From the NCBI GenBank assembly GCA_037903475.1, contig JBAJFG010000172.1:4255001-4319000 (forward strand): 64,000 nt of DNA, given 5' to 3'. The position numbers were made by a program, and so were the translations under genes. This document shows, piece after piece, positions 9,701 through 17,559 of this stretch. Source of the DNA: Ancylostoma caninum (taxonomy: Eukaryota > Nematoda > Chromadorea > Rhabditida > Ancylostomatidae). The notes beneath the pieces were generated by a model that worked only from the letters and a program-made list of their open reading frames with translations, had not been told where the DNA came from and did no database searches. Position 1 is the stretch's first letter. Each line of letters starts with the position of its first letter.

Positions 9701-12445
9701 GGACCTGCATGGAATTTTAAAAACGAAGACATTAATTTCAACATTATATAATAAAAATAAGCACTCAAAAAGTAATAAAAAGAGAAATTAGTAAATAAAC
9801 TAATATGATGTTTTTAGTTGTTCCATAAAGCATCGGGCTGGTAGAAAATAAGTTTCCGTTTCGCGTTGTGCACAAGTAAACATTTCACTTTCCATAAACT
9901 TGAGGTGAAGGAGTTTCTTCTCCTTTTTCAAATGCTACCCCAAATTCATGGATAGCTCCTTGCTGACCTTTTCTTAGGGCCGCGAGAAGGGGAAAAATCG
10001 ACCCGATTTTTTGCGTAGTAGTGTCTTACCACTTCGAACTCAACCACTCGCCGGTAATTATGTGTTTTTGGTGACAATTACTTTTTTCAGTGGTTCGTCA
10101 GCCACTGGTTTGCGAAGGTTTCTTCCGGCGATCTCAAAGTCAAATACAACCATGGTCGTGGTCGCAGGATTTCGCTTGGCGATCAAGCGCTTAAAGCAGC
10201 CGTGGAACTTATTCCGGATCCTGACATCCGGTTGTTGAGATCAAGAATGAATTATCACTATATGAATGTTTCAAACTACTTGACTCCAATCGGCAAGGTA
10301 AGAAAGGTGCGAAAATGATCATCCCACGATCTCACTGATGACCAGCGTCTTGCCTGCTGTGACATCGTTTCTAATTTATTTTTTTCGCGCCAAAAAAGAC
10401 CCATTTCTATGCCCTGCAAATACTGTACAGTCGGGTCCGGCAGCCACTGCAAATGGGCGCCGGCGGGCGCCGGCCGCCGCCACCCGCCAGCGCCCCGGTA
10501 TTAATGAGCTATAAATCACTCGAGCTTGGGAGAAAGCGAAGAAAAATACAATTTTAGTCCATAGTAGACAGAGTGCAGTGGATATGTTGAGGCTATAAAG
10601 CAGGGGACCATTTTCACAACTTTCACGTTTTTTTCATTTTTGTGATTTTCATGGGGAAAGATTTCTGAATACACAATAAGCGAAGCCAACTCTTCCATTT
10701 TCTGCTATAGTACACTGCTTCGCGAGTACAAAAATGGCCGTTATTCTTCTATAGATGGACACAGTACTTCAGTTATCCCATCTGAATAATAAAGCTCATC
10801 CAATTCGGGATCCTCAGAAATAATTGAAATCCGTATAAATTGTTCCATATCCATCGCGAAGTAGTTCTACCGCTGTCATTTATCTTTCGTAGAGCAGTTC
10901 TTTACGGCAGAGTTACTCTCTCTCTCCCGGTTCCCCTCAACTTTGAAAAAGTGGTTTTTCACTATTACTTACACTATTAGTATTACTCACACTTACACGT
11001 ATCGTAGTTTATCTTCGAAAGAGTTTTCCACTATTACTTACACTTACACTTATCGTAGTTTATCTTCGAAATTCATGCAAAACGTTGCCGGATGCCTTCC
11101 TGGACTACCCGAAGGAGATCACGGGGGACGTTGCAAGCAGTGAACCCCAAACACTGCGATACTTAACTCTGGATCTCCAACGGAGTGGAACCAGCGATAG
11201 GGACAGATTGCAATCTGCCACTCAAACCACTGAGCCATCCGGGCTACTTTTTATGTTGGAGTTTGTTAGATAACTGCAGCAGTCGTAGGCAGCATACTAC
11301 ATGTATTTGCAAAACGGTGGCACATGGCAGGACTCGATCCCCTGACCACCACAACGTCGATCATTCGCTCAACCTCCTGAGCTATGCGCGCACGCGATGC
11401 AACACACAAATGGTGTCCACTATTACTTACACTTACACTTATCGTAGTTTATCTTCGAAATTCATGCAAAACGTTGCCGGATGCCTTCCTGGACTACCCG
11501 AAGGAGATCACGGGGGACGTTCCAAGCAGTGAACCCCAAACACTGCGATACTTAACTCTGGATCTCCAACGGAGTGGAACCAGCGATAGGGACAGATTGC
11601 AATCTGCCACTCAAACCACTGAGCCATCCGGGCTACTTTTTATACTGGTGTTTGTTAGATAACTGCAGCAGTCGTAGGCAGCATACTATATGTATTTGCA
11701 AAACGGTGGCACAGGGCAGGATTCGATCCCCTGACCACCACAACGTCGATCATTCGCTCAACCCACTGAGCTATGCGCGCACGCGATGCAAGATACAAAT
11801 GGTGTCCACTATTACTTACACTTACACTTATTGTAGTTTATCTTAGAAATTTAGGTGAAAAGGGAGTTGGGTGGGGCCACTCCTGTGAAGCCTAAGCCTA
11901 AGCCTTAAACCCATTCTTAAGCATAGGGTTAAGCTTATCTACCCTGTCTACTATGGACTAAAATTGTATTTTCTTCGCTTTCTCCCAAGCTCGAGTGATT
12001 TATAGCTCATTAATACCGGGGCGCCGGAGGGTGGCGACGGCCGGCGCCCGCCGGCGCCCATTTGCAGTGGCTGCCGGTTCCGGACTGCACATGGAGTGCG
12101 GTTCCAGTACGATAGCAGAAAGGGCGAATATCGGAGCTCTCGCTAGGTATAGAGTATAATTCTGCGCAATATACAATTATGTAGGAAAATGAATCTACAT
12201 TATGATTACATCGAATGTTTCGTGATACTATCCCCATCGCACGGTTTCTGAGATGTGATCTAGTCCACCAAGTAAATAACTAACCATTTTAGTCATGCCC
12301 CTCGCTGGCGGCAAGTTCTCACCGGTATCGCCATTCTGTTGCCTTCCTTCAATCAAGGCCTGCCGGCGATCATTTACAGTTTGGAGAATGTCCGTATTGA
12401 CTGTCTCCTTGTCTATGGCACCTCTGGGGCAGAGCGGTCTAACTC
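3727..12445 (-). CDS. ASP/CAP-superfamily secreted protein gene, dispersed exons, possibly degenerate
   Basis: Exons read on the minus strand: 12445-12285, 9166-9063, 8267-8216, 7148-7008 and 3913-3727. The first encodes an ASP-type N-terminal helix ending NLPPARGMTKM. The second begins RWSCELEQIA and continues to DTC, matching the CAP 'YDC-LE--A----C' region. The third gives HSKKK followed by SGEI, the position of the CAP HS...GEN motif. The fourth ends LKTYAN before a strong GTAAGTT donor. The last encodes the C-terminal hinge, NITDGETVYE followed by a C-x4-C-x5-C cluster, and stops at 3727. Phases agree across the first four exons. The CAP exon carrying the VGC...VVC block before the hinge was not found in acceptable form, and no signal-peptide exon was found. 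The gene may therefore be broken or incompletely read. CAP/ASP proteins are secreted and abundant in parasitic strongylids. The 4.8-kb first-to-second exon gap holds a foldback element. Confidence 0.7.
4070..4200. repeat. Dispersed AT-rich repeat, copy 1
   Basis: An A/T-rich stretch with repeated AATAA, then TTTTTATTTGTATTGCAAAG and a C-rich tail (CTCGCCCCCTCCCC). The same order of blocks recurs at about 9290-9485 (TTTTTATTTATTTTGTAAAA, then a CCTCCCCCCACC tail), so both are copies of one dispersed element. Confidence 0.6.
4921..5198 (-). pseudogene. Two decayed duplicates of the ASP C-terminal exon
   Basis: Minus-strand frames at about 4959-4925 and 5195-5150 read NITSGQTIYEV and NITSGETIYQG. 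They match the start of the intact hinge exon at 3913 (NITDGETVYE). The first still has a TTTTAG acceptor. Both stop within a few codons and lack the cysteine cluster. They look like failed duplications of the terminal CAP exon, or remains of neighbouring gene copies whose other exons are gone. Confidence 0.6.
6343..6500. mobile_element. Foldback hairpin element, family H, copy 1
   Basis: The left arm from 6343 (AGGAAACTCCAGACG) is complementary, with scattered mismatches, to the right arm ending at 6500 (CGTCCGTTTGGAGTTCT) over roughly 55 bp. The loop holds GACGCAGGCGCACACTATGC. A second member at 27.73 kb has the same terminal and loop blocks. No coding capacity. The minus open frame across it is a palindrome artefact. 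Confidence 0.75.
7515..7592. repeat. Dispersed repeat, GTGGCGGGACC family, fragment
   Basis: The order CATAGCGTTCGCAGAGCCGC, GTGGGACCTACTCGACC, TCTCACTTGGGACGTGCTCT and CCATCCAGGTCTCACCGAG matches the copy at 29.98-30.10 kb block for block. It also matches, in reverse orientation, the element at 25.15-25.31 kb. It is diverged and looks partial. The plus-strand open frame here is repeat sequence. Confidence 0.65.
8103..8124 (+). ncRNA. SL1 spliced-leader-like sequence, possible SL RNA gene or relic
   Basis: The 22 bases equal the canonical nematode SL1 leader except for G instead of A at leader position 6. They are followed directly by GTAGTAAACG, a plausible splice donor at the expected place. 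TTACC and the downstream GGTAG can pair around the CAAGTTTGA loop, and the upstream GTTT can pair with AAAC, as in stem I of known SL1 RNAs. I see no clear Sm-binding site (AATTTTTGG type) in the next 110 bases, so it may be an SL RNA pseudogene or a divergent gene. It sits in an intron of the minus-strand CAP gene. Confidence 0.6.
9290..9485. repeat. Dispersed AT-rich repeat, copy 2
   Basis: Shares with 4070-4200 the block order of an A/T-rich run, TTTTTATTTATTTTGTAAAA, AATTTGGCGCCCCATTCTC, then a C-rich tail ending GTCCACC. It probably lies inside the first long intron of the minus-strand CAP gene. Confidence 0.55.
10091..10297 (+). CDS. Unidentified conserved exon (69 codons), internal exon of an unknown gene
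   Basis: The exon is open in one phase between a CTTTTTTCAG acceptor and a strong AAG/GTAAGA donor (phase 0 at both ends). It contains LKVKYNHGRGRRISLGDQ, then a DPDI segment and MNYHYMN. A related frame on the minus strand at 61.36-61.56 kb keeps LKYN-GRGR-ISL--Q-L-AA-E and HYN. The conservation at two unlinked sites argues for real coding sequence. I do not recognise the family. Flanking exons were not found, and the exon lies on the opposite strand to the CAP gene around it. It may be an isolated gene fragment or part of a repeated element. Confidence 0.55.
11173..11247 (-). repeat. tRNA-like sequence A1 (pol III A and B boxes)
   Basis: The minus strand reads GGATGGCTCAGTGGTTTGAG at the D-arm position, with a perfect A box (TGGCTCAGTGG). 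A palindromic CAGATTGCAATCTG follows at the anticodon arm, then GGTTCCACTCC as a near-consensus B box. The spacing is close to a tRNA. The acceptor stem does not pair well, so this is a tRNA-derived relic or SINE-type promoter, not a confident functional tRNA. Confidence 0.6.
11316..11395 (-). repeat. tRNA-like sequence B1 (pol III A and B boxes)
   Basis: The minus strand has TAGCTCAGGAGG as A box with a GCTC/GAGC D-stem, and GGATCGAGTCC as near-perfect B box 32 bp downstream. The T-arm and acceptor pairing are imperfect. It is a tRNA-derived repeat and is the partner of the A1 block. Confidence 0.6.
11562..11636 (-). repeat. tRNA-like sequence A2
   Basis: Second copy of A1, 389 bp further on, with the same A box, palindromic anticodon arm and B box. 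Confidence 0.6.
11705..11784 (-). repeat. tRNA-like sequence B2
   Basis: Second copy of B1. The A box here is TAGCTCAGTGGG and the B box GGATCGAATCC, both closer to the pol III consensus than in B1. Confidence 0.6.
11888..11905. repeat. Short interstitial telomere-type repeat
   Basis: GCCTAAGCCTAAGCC is about 2.5 units of the nematode telomere motif TTAGGC in reverse complement, next to the right arm of the foldback element. The run is short enough that chance or patch repair are both possible. Confidence 0.4.
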
Positions 12446-12987
12446 CTAAAATCGTAGAGAGACTTTTCCACTTACGCAGGTTTCTCCATTACTGGTAAAG
12501 AGTAGTGCAACATGAATGCAATGAACATGAATATAAATGGTGTAAATATTCATGGAAACAGCAATTACCTCCACACAATGCAGGGAACAGCGAGATGATG
12601 GCAAGGACATTAAAATACAGCCGGGCCATGTCTTGATGAATTCGTACAGCGCTCTCCTTTTTACGTGGGAAAGCACCTGTGCAAACACACGTTGTGCAAC
12701 TTGTAGTAGTTTTCAAGAATTAAGAGGAAAAGGAACCCTTTTAAAGAACTTCCTTGCCAATAGGAATCTTCCTGCCGCGTGTATCTTCAGATACTTGCGC
12801 AGGCTTTTGCGACACCTATTCACAGTGTGTTTATTCCGCTTGCTAGAGTGCACCGAGCATTGGGAAGAAGTGCTTATATACAATTACAGGAAAACAATTA
12901 CAAGTACATAACACACTGTCTTGCATTCGGAAAGAAGCGAATATTGGTTCCTCCACGGACTTTAGGTAAACGATGTGGTTGTGTGTA

Positions 12988-13019
12988 CAGTCAAGAATGC
13001 TTGGCCGCATTCTTGACTG
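12988..13019. repeat. Perfect 13-bp stem hairpin
   Basis: CAGTCAAGAATGC and GCATTCTTGACTG flank the six-base loop TTGGCC. No T-run follows, and this is not a bacterial context, so it is not read as a terminator. Confidence 0.7.
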
Positions 13020-15210
13020 GCATGGTCCATCACCAGTATTCACTGCCGGTTTAATGAACTGTAGTATGTGTTTCTCCGGTTAGTACATCAAGAAGATTCG
13101 CAAAAAATCACTTTCATTTTTTGAAGCACCACGCAGCCCTACTGCAATATTTTCTAAGTTGGATCACAATAGGTGTCGTTAATCCGAGTGCTTGAAAAGA
13201 CCAAAGAGCTTAGCAGCTTCGTGGAGGATGAAGGTGGCCTTTGCCACGTTGTGAACATTTATACTGAAATCAGTCAAAATTATTTTTTCTCCGAAAGAGC
13301 GCTCAACAGACTGGGAAAGAGGAAAATCATCGGTGAAAAGATCGTCGTAAAATAGGAATTTAGCTTTTATGGGCAGTAAAATCTCAATTTCGTTCATGCA
13401 AACGATCCTTTCACGAGCAACCAATTTCCGCCTTCCTGGCAATTATCACGCCCGGATAAGAATACGGCTCACGCTGATGTGATACCAGTTCAAAGTCAGA
13501 CATTTCAAATCAATGCGATGTCCTCGTCTTGGAAAGGAATCCCGGTCAAGCGGAGCCAACCAGACTGAATCGCGGACATTTCAATCAACACTCACCCTCT
13601 CCGTTCATGGCTCCTCTCCAGTTATTGGCGGTTACAGTATACGAGGGGCCGCTTGAAAAGTTTCCGGAATCACCACCAAGGTGTTGTTCTTTTTGAAAAA
13701 TTGGCTTGGGGTTTTTTTGGGATTTACCTAGCCCAGAGGTAACGTGGCACACGGGTCCCAGACAGAACACGGAGACGCGGCGCTCTGGCTTGGTCCCCAA
13801 TATTTCATTGGATTCAAGTGTTACGCCTCACAGGTTGTTAGTCGAGTACCTTTATAGGGCCTAATGTGTCGCCAGTTCGTCGGCTTCAAAGGCCCGCACG
13901 TGCATCAGTTCTTATCAGTACGAGGGAAATGCTTGATGCTTTAAGATATGCGGAAGGTTCCGTAACTGATTCCCTGCAGCAGCATTTTTATGGCTTCGGG
14001 TTTTAGTCTCGTGATGAGCATACTGTAACAACAATCAATATTTTTTTTCCTGTTGGTGTGTTAATACATAAAGAAATTCATGCTTGATTTTCCTCGAACT
14101 GGAAATAGCTTCATAGATTTAGTTCCTCATTTCCAACCAATAATTCAACAAATTGAAACAGTAAGTGATCACGTTGAAAGTTGTTATTGCATAAAGCTTA
14201 TTTACAGATAGATACTAATGCCATTAATGAGGATGCAGCAAACAATCAAACGAGAGTAGTAAGACAAAACACCAAGGAAGTTGACGGTGCAGCTTCCTAC
14301 ACATTTTACCTAAGCACTAGAAGTACTCGAAGCTGTAGCAAGTTCGAAGAACAATGTAACCGAGAAGAGCCGCACAGCGGTCATTGGTATTGGTGGCACT
14401 CAATAGGCTTGATGTGTGGTGATCCTCTTTGATGCCTCTTTGAAGTAACAAGAGGTTTCTCTTCAGAAATAGTGGAAGAAATCAACAACATTGGTGTCTT
14501 CCACCCTTCAATTTTTCTTCAATGTTGCTACATTAGCTTTGCGACTGTTTTGAGAACAGAAGTGATTAGACGCTTCACTTCTATGAAAAGGCTAGTAGAA
14601 ATCAAAGATTTGAATAAAATAACATAAAACAATAGCTATGCTGTACCTCAGCTGTGCCTCGCTATCTGTACCTCAATAATATCAAAGTGACCAGCGATAT
14701 TATTCTTTTTCAACAGATTTTGATTCTTAGCTCTTCGTGATGAAACAACTCTAGGGATTTTGACCAGCAAATTCTGAGTAAATTTCAGAGAATGCTGTCA
14801 CAGGTTGTGCATTTCACAAAGATCTGGCGGTTTCTATATGAACCCTAAGGGATTATTTCGAGTGAATTGCTCTTGGTTCTTCGAACTTTTCCGTGATCTT
14901 AGGTCGAAGCTATCGTTATAATCTCCAGAGAAAGGATTCACAAACGTTGGTGGTAGTTCCTCAACTTCCAGACCAGACATCACTTACGCATCAGGAGTCA
15001 TCAATTGGACTATTTTATCGTTCACTGATAGAGGCAGAACAAAGGCGCATTCCCGATTACGAAGCTTAATTGTCTTTGCATGTTATTCTGCCTCTCAGTA
15101 CATGTGTGAGACACTCTTACAGTCGGAGCAAAATGATATGGTATATGTCTGGATGAGTAGTTGCATATTTGATCCCAAAAAATCTGAAAATCTGTATATA
15201 TAAAAGCGAA

Positions 15211-15244
15211 AGCTTGTGTTTGTTTGTTTGTTTGTTTGTTTGTT
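15211..15244. repeat. (TTTG)n microsatellite
   Basis: About eight TTTG units. It is followed by a block (ATCGCGGAGGATTAACCGAT) typical of a dispersed repeat head and then by the 125-bp tandem units, so the three are probably parts of one mobile repeat. Confidence 0.8.
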
Positions 15245-15340
15245 CGGAATAGAAATCGCGGAGGATTAACCGATCTGGACCAAATTTTGCATATAGGTCC
15301 TTCAGGGGCCAGCGGAGGTTATAGGCTATTTTTCGGCCTA

Positions 15341-15700
15341 GAATATCGATTGGCTCATCGATTATATCGGTTTTATTGATTTTTCGCTCTTCTTGACCAG
15401 GGACTAGCAAGAACATACCTACTGAGGTACCTCAGTGCGCTGAAAACGAATAGGACAACCATTTTGCACCAAATTATCGATTTATTGATTTTATTGATTT
15501 TTCTCTATTATTGATCATGGGGTGGGAAAGACGTGTCTAGTGGGGTATCTCAATACGCTGAACACGAATATGGCAACCGTTTTGCGCCAATTTATCGATT
15601 TATTGATTCTATTGATTTTTCGGCATTCTTGCACACGGGTTGGTGAAAACGTGCTTTCTGGGATTTTCTGAAATGCTGAACGTGTTTAAGGCAAGCATTT
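15341..15700. repeat. About 125-bp tandem repeat, 3 units
   Basis: TTTATTGATTTTTC recurs near 15371, 15490 and 15608. Each is followed by a CTT or TTG run, a GG-rich segment, a 'CTGAGGTACC' or 'TGGGGTATCT' step and GCTGAA-ACGAATA. Units are clearly diverged. Confidence 0.7.
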
Positions 15701-16695
15701 TAGAAGGATTTATCCACTAGTCTAGTCTAGCAACTTCACCCCATTTCTTGAGGGAAGGGGGGAGGGTTGAAGAAGGGTCACTTAACTTGATCACCAAATG
15801 ATGAACATTTTAGAAGGATTTTTTGGGTTCAGCAAATATTGACATCAATGACCAAACTTTGTGTCTACCGATAGTTCATAGCCGAACAATTGAAACTGGA
15901 AAAGGAGTACAAAATAAAGGGGTCCTCGTCTCGAAAGCCATTGTTCATGATGCTATGGCTTCTGAGTCGAAAACACTTCTGCGACGTTGGGTTTGATGTG
16001 TCGGAGGAGAAAAATGTACCTGTGATTGACTCATTCGATAGATTGTAAAACAGTCTCGCAGACATTAACTTCCGTGTAGATTTTGTGCATTACTTGTGCA
16101 TTATTTATGGTTACTAATCTCACTTCTCTCGAAAAATTAATACATTGGAAGGGAGAAAAAGAACAATTTGAAAAAAAAATTATGTGAAATGTCCTGGATC
16201 TGGAAGTTACCATTTCCATCCCGGATTGGATTAGGTTCATCTCTCTAAGGGTCATCTAACCCTTGGAATTCCACTACTCCCTAGGCAGCAGGGGCAGCCA
16301 CATCTTTTTATCCAAGTCATTCTATACAATTTCCAAAACTATAACTTCCTGTTCCTATTTGAAAATGCAATTTTTGCATTTTTTGGCGAGTAATTCTTCA
16401 TGCTCATTTATTTCACGTGCAGAATTGCATCACCGGACGAGCAAATAGGGTAGCATTTCCTGGCAAATTCCTGAGGTGACATGCATACTTGAGAATACCT
16501 TAGCTAAAGGTGTTAACTCTACAAAATTAAGCAAAAAAATCGAGGGCATTAACAAGTTTACCATGGGTAATCTCAGTGATGCATGTTGGCCCTCGAAAGA
16601 ATTGTCTGAACATTAAATCTGAATGAGAATGTCGATTTAAACTATTGAAAACATTGTTCCTTCCCTCACAATAGCAAAACGACGAATTCGCAATG

Positions 16696-16703
16696 ATTTA
16701 TTA
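16696..16703 (-). promoter_or_regulatory. Polyadenylation signal of the lysozyme gene
   Basis: AATAAA on the minus strand, about 75 bp after the stop codon at 16776. Confidence 0.6.
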
Positions 16704-16775
16704 TTACGTATGTGATTAGTTCAATTTCTGGATTTTCTACATTGGATACAGGTAGCCTCATAGCGGCCCGTTTGT

Positions 16776-17517
16776 TTACGAGCATCCGCAGCACTTCTTG
16801 ATGGCGTTCCAGTAGTTGACGGTGCCGGAGATTTTGCATCCGGATGGGCCACCGTTGTGGAGACGGGACATAATCTGGCACGATCCTTCACCAGTTGATG
16901 AGCAGCCTCCCTTGTAGCGGTTGACGTAAGCCTGAATGAATAGGCTTTTCAGGATTCTTGGGGGAGGGGAATGGTCAAAGACGAGTAGAAAAATGCTTAC
17001 GTTGACGCATTGGGTGGAGCAGTTGTAGTCATTGGCGCATCTCTTCCAGGCGGTGGTCACATCTTCGCCGCTCTTACGTCCTGGGGTACCGCAATCCTCG
17101 TAGTATGGGAGTTTAATCTAAAGTATGGTAGTGTTATGAACCTTCTGGAGCAGTTAGATAAAATCTTCAATGAGGGAAGGGTTTCTGGGATTTCCCTTTT
17201 TCTGCGAAGTGGAACATTGGCAATAGAGCGTGTTTCTCTATCTCTGACTGATTATTTACCTGGTAGTATCCGCACGAGAGCGATCCAACGTCCATGTTAC
17301 AGCCGATAGGCTTGCATCCTGACTCGTGCAGGCAGATGCAGTGGATGCAGGTGTCTGCGTATGCAGCGGATACTGAAATTCTTCTAATTACATCCCGAGT
17401 TAATTACTGTTTTCCTATCTAGTGTTTTCTAGCAGAATACAAGCGGTTTTATCTTGGATCAGATTAACTAGTAAGCAACTTACGCAGACAAGCGGCGAGT
17501 ACGAGCTTGGCGAACAT
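16776..17517 (-). CDS. ilys: Invertebrate-type (i-type) lysozyme
   Basis: Four exons on the minus strand: 17517-17484, 17372-17260, 17117-17001 and 16931-16776. All have GT/AG junctions and continuous phase, giving 139 residues. Residues 1-16 form a signal peptide (MFAKLVLAACL...). The mature part starts near ADTCIHCICLHESGC. The Glu in HESGC and the Asp in CNMDVGSLSCGYYQ occupy the two catalytic positions of the family, and about 14 cysteines fit the disulfide-rich destabilase/lysozyme fold. The enzyme cleaves peptidoglycan. In nematodes, members act in the gut or as secreted antibacterial effectors. Length and domain are complete, ending NYWNAIKKCCGCS. I see no sign of decay. Nearest neighbours are unrelated. 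Confidence 0.96.
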
Positions 17518-17547
17518 CTCTGATTAGCTGCCATGCTCCCCATGGCT

Positions 17548-17556
17548 TTATACTCC
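17548..17556 (-). promoter_or_regulatory. TATA box of the lysozyme gene
   Basis: The minus strand reads GGAGTATAAAGCC about 35 bp before the ATG at 17517. The spacing suits a core promoter with a very short leader. Confidence 0.6.
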
Positions 17557-17559
17557 CGT

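Larger units (their letters stand above)
10961..11850. repeat. 389-bp tandem repeat inside the foldback element
   Basis: The block CACTATTACTTACACTTACA starts at 11029, 11418 and 11807, an exact 389-bp period. A rearranged partial copy is present at about 10961. The two full units are nearly identical, differing at only a few positions, so the duplication is recent compared with the arms. Each unit carries two tRNA-like stretches on the minus strand. Confidence 0.9.
10424..12091. mobile_element. 1.67-kb foldback element with about 150-bp terminal inverted repeats
   Basis: The left end (CAGTCGGGTCCGGCAGCCAC, then a GGCGCCGGCGGGCGCC tract and TAATGAGCTATAAATCACTC) recurs inverted at 11942-12091 with few mismatches. 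Both arms include the GC-rich tract and the segment around TCCATAGTAGACAG. The interior holds a 389-bp tandem repeat carrying tRNA-like blocks, plus a short TTAGGC-type run. There is no transposase frame, so it is non-autonomous. It lies between exons of the minus-strand CAP gene. Confidence 0.85.
13060..16690. other. Region with repeats, no confident gene
   Basis: A coding-like minus frame at about 13442-13179 (it contains KFLFYDDLFTDDF and KATFILHEAAKLF) has no recognised domain, no partner exon and no clear splice sites. I could not decide whether it is a gene relic. The rest appears non-coding, apart from the tandem repeats at 15.2-15.7 kb. Confidence 0.4.

Noticed and set aside
10943..11846. 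Overlapping plus frames of 62-115 codons repeated in the 389-bp units
   Set aside because: They follow the tandem repeat and are antisense to the tRNA-like blocks; no protein features.
12489..12716. Possible upstream exon of the CAP gene ending at a good GTAAGT donor near 12516
   Set aside because: The phase needed to join the exon at 12445 meets a stop codon just upstream, so no signal-peptide exon could be supported there.
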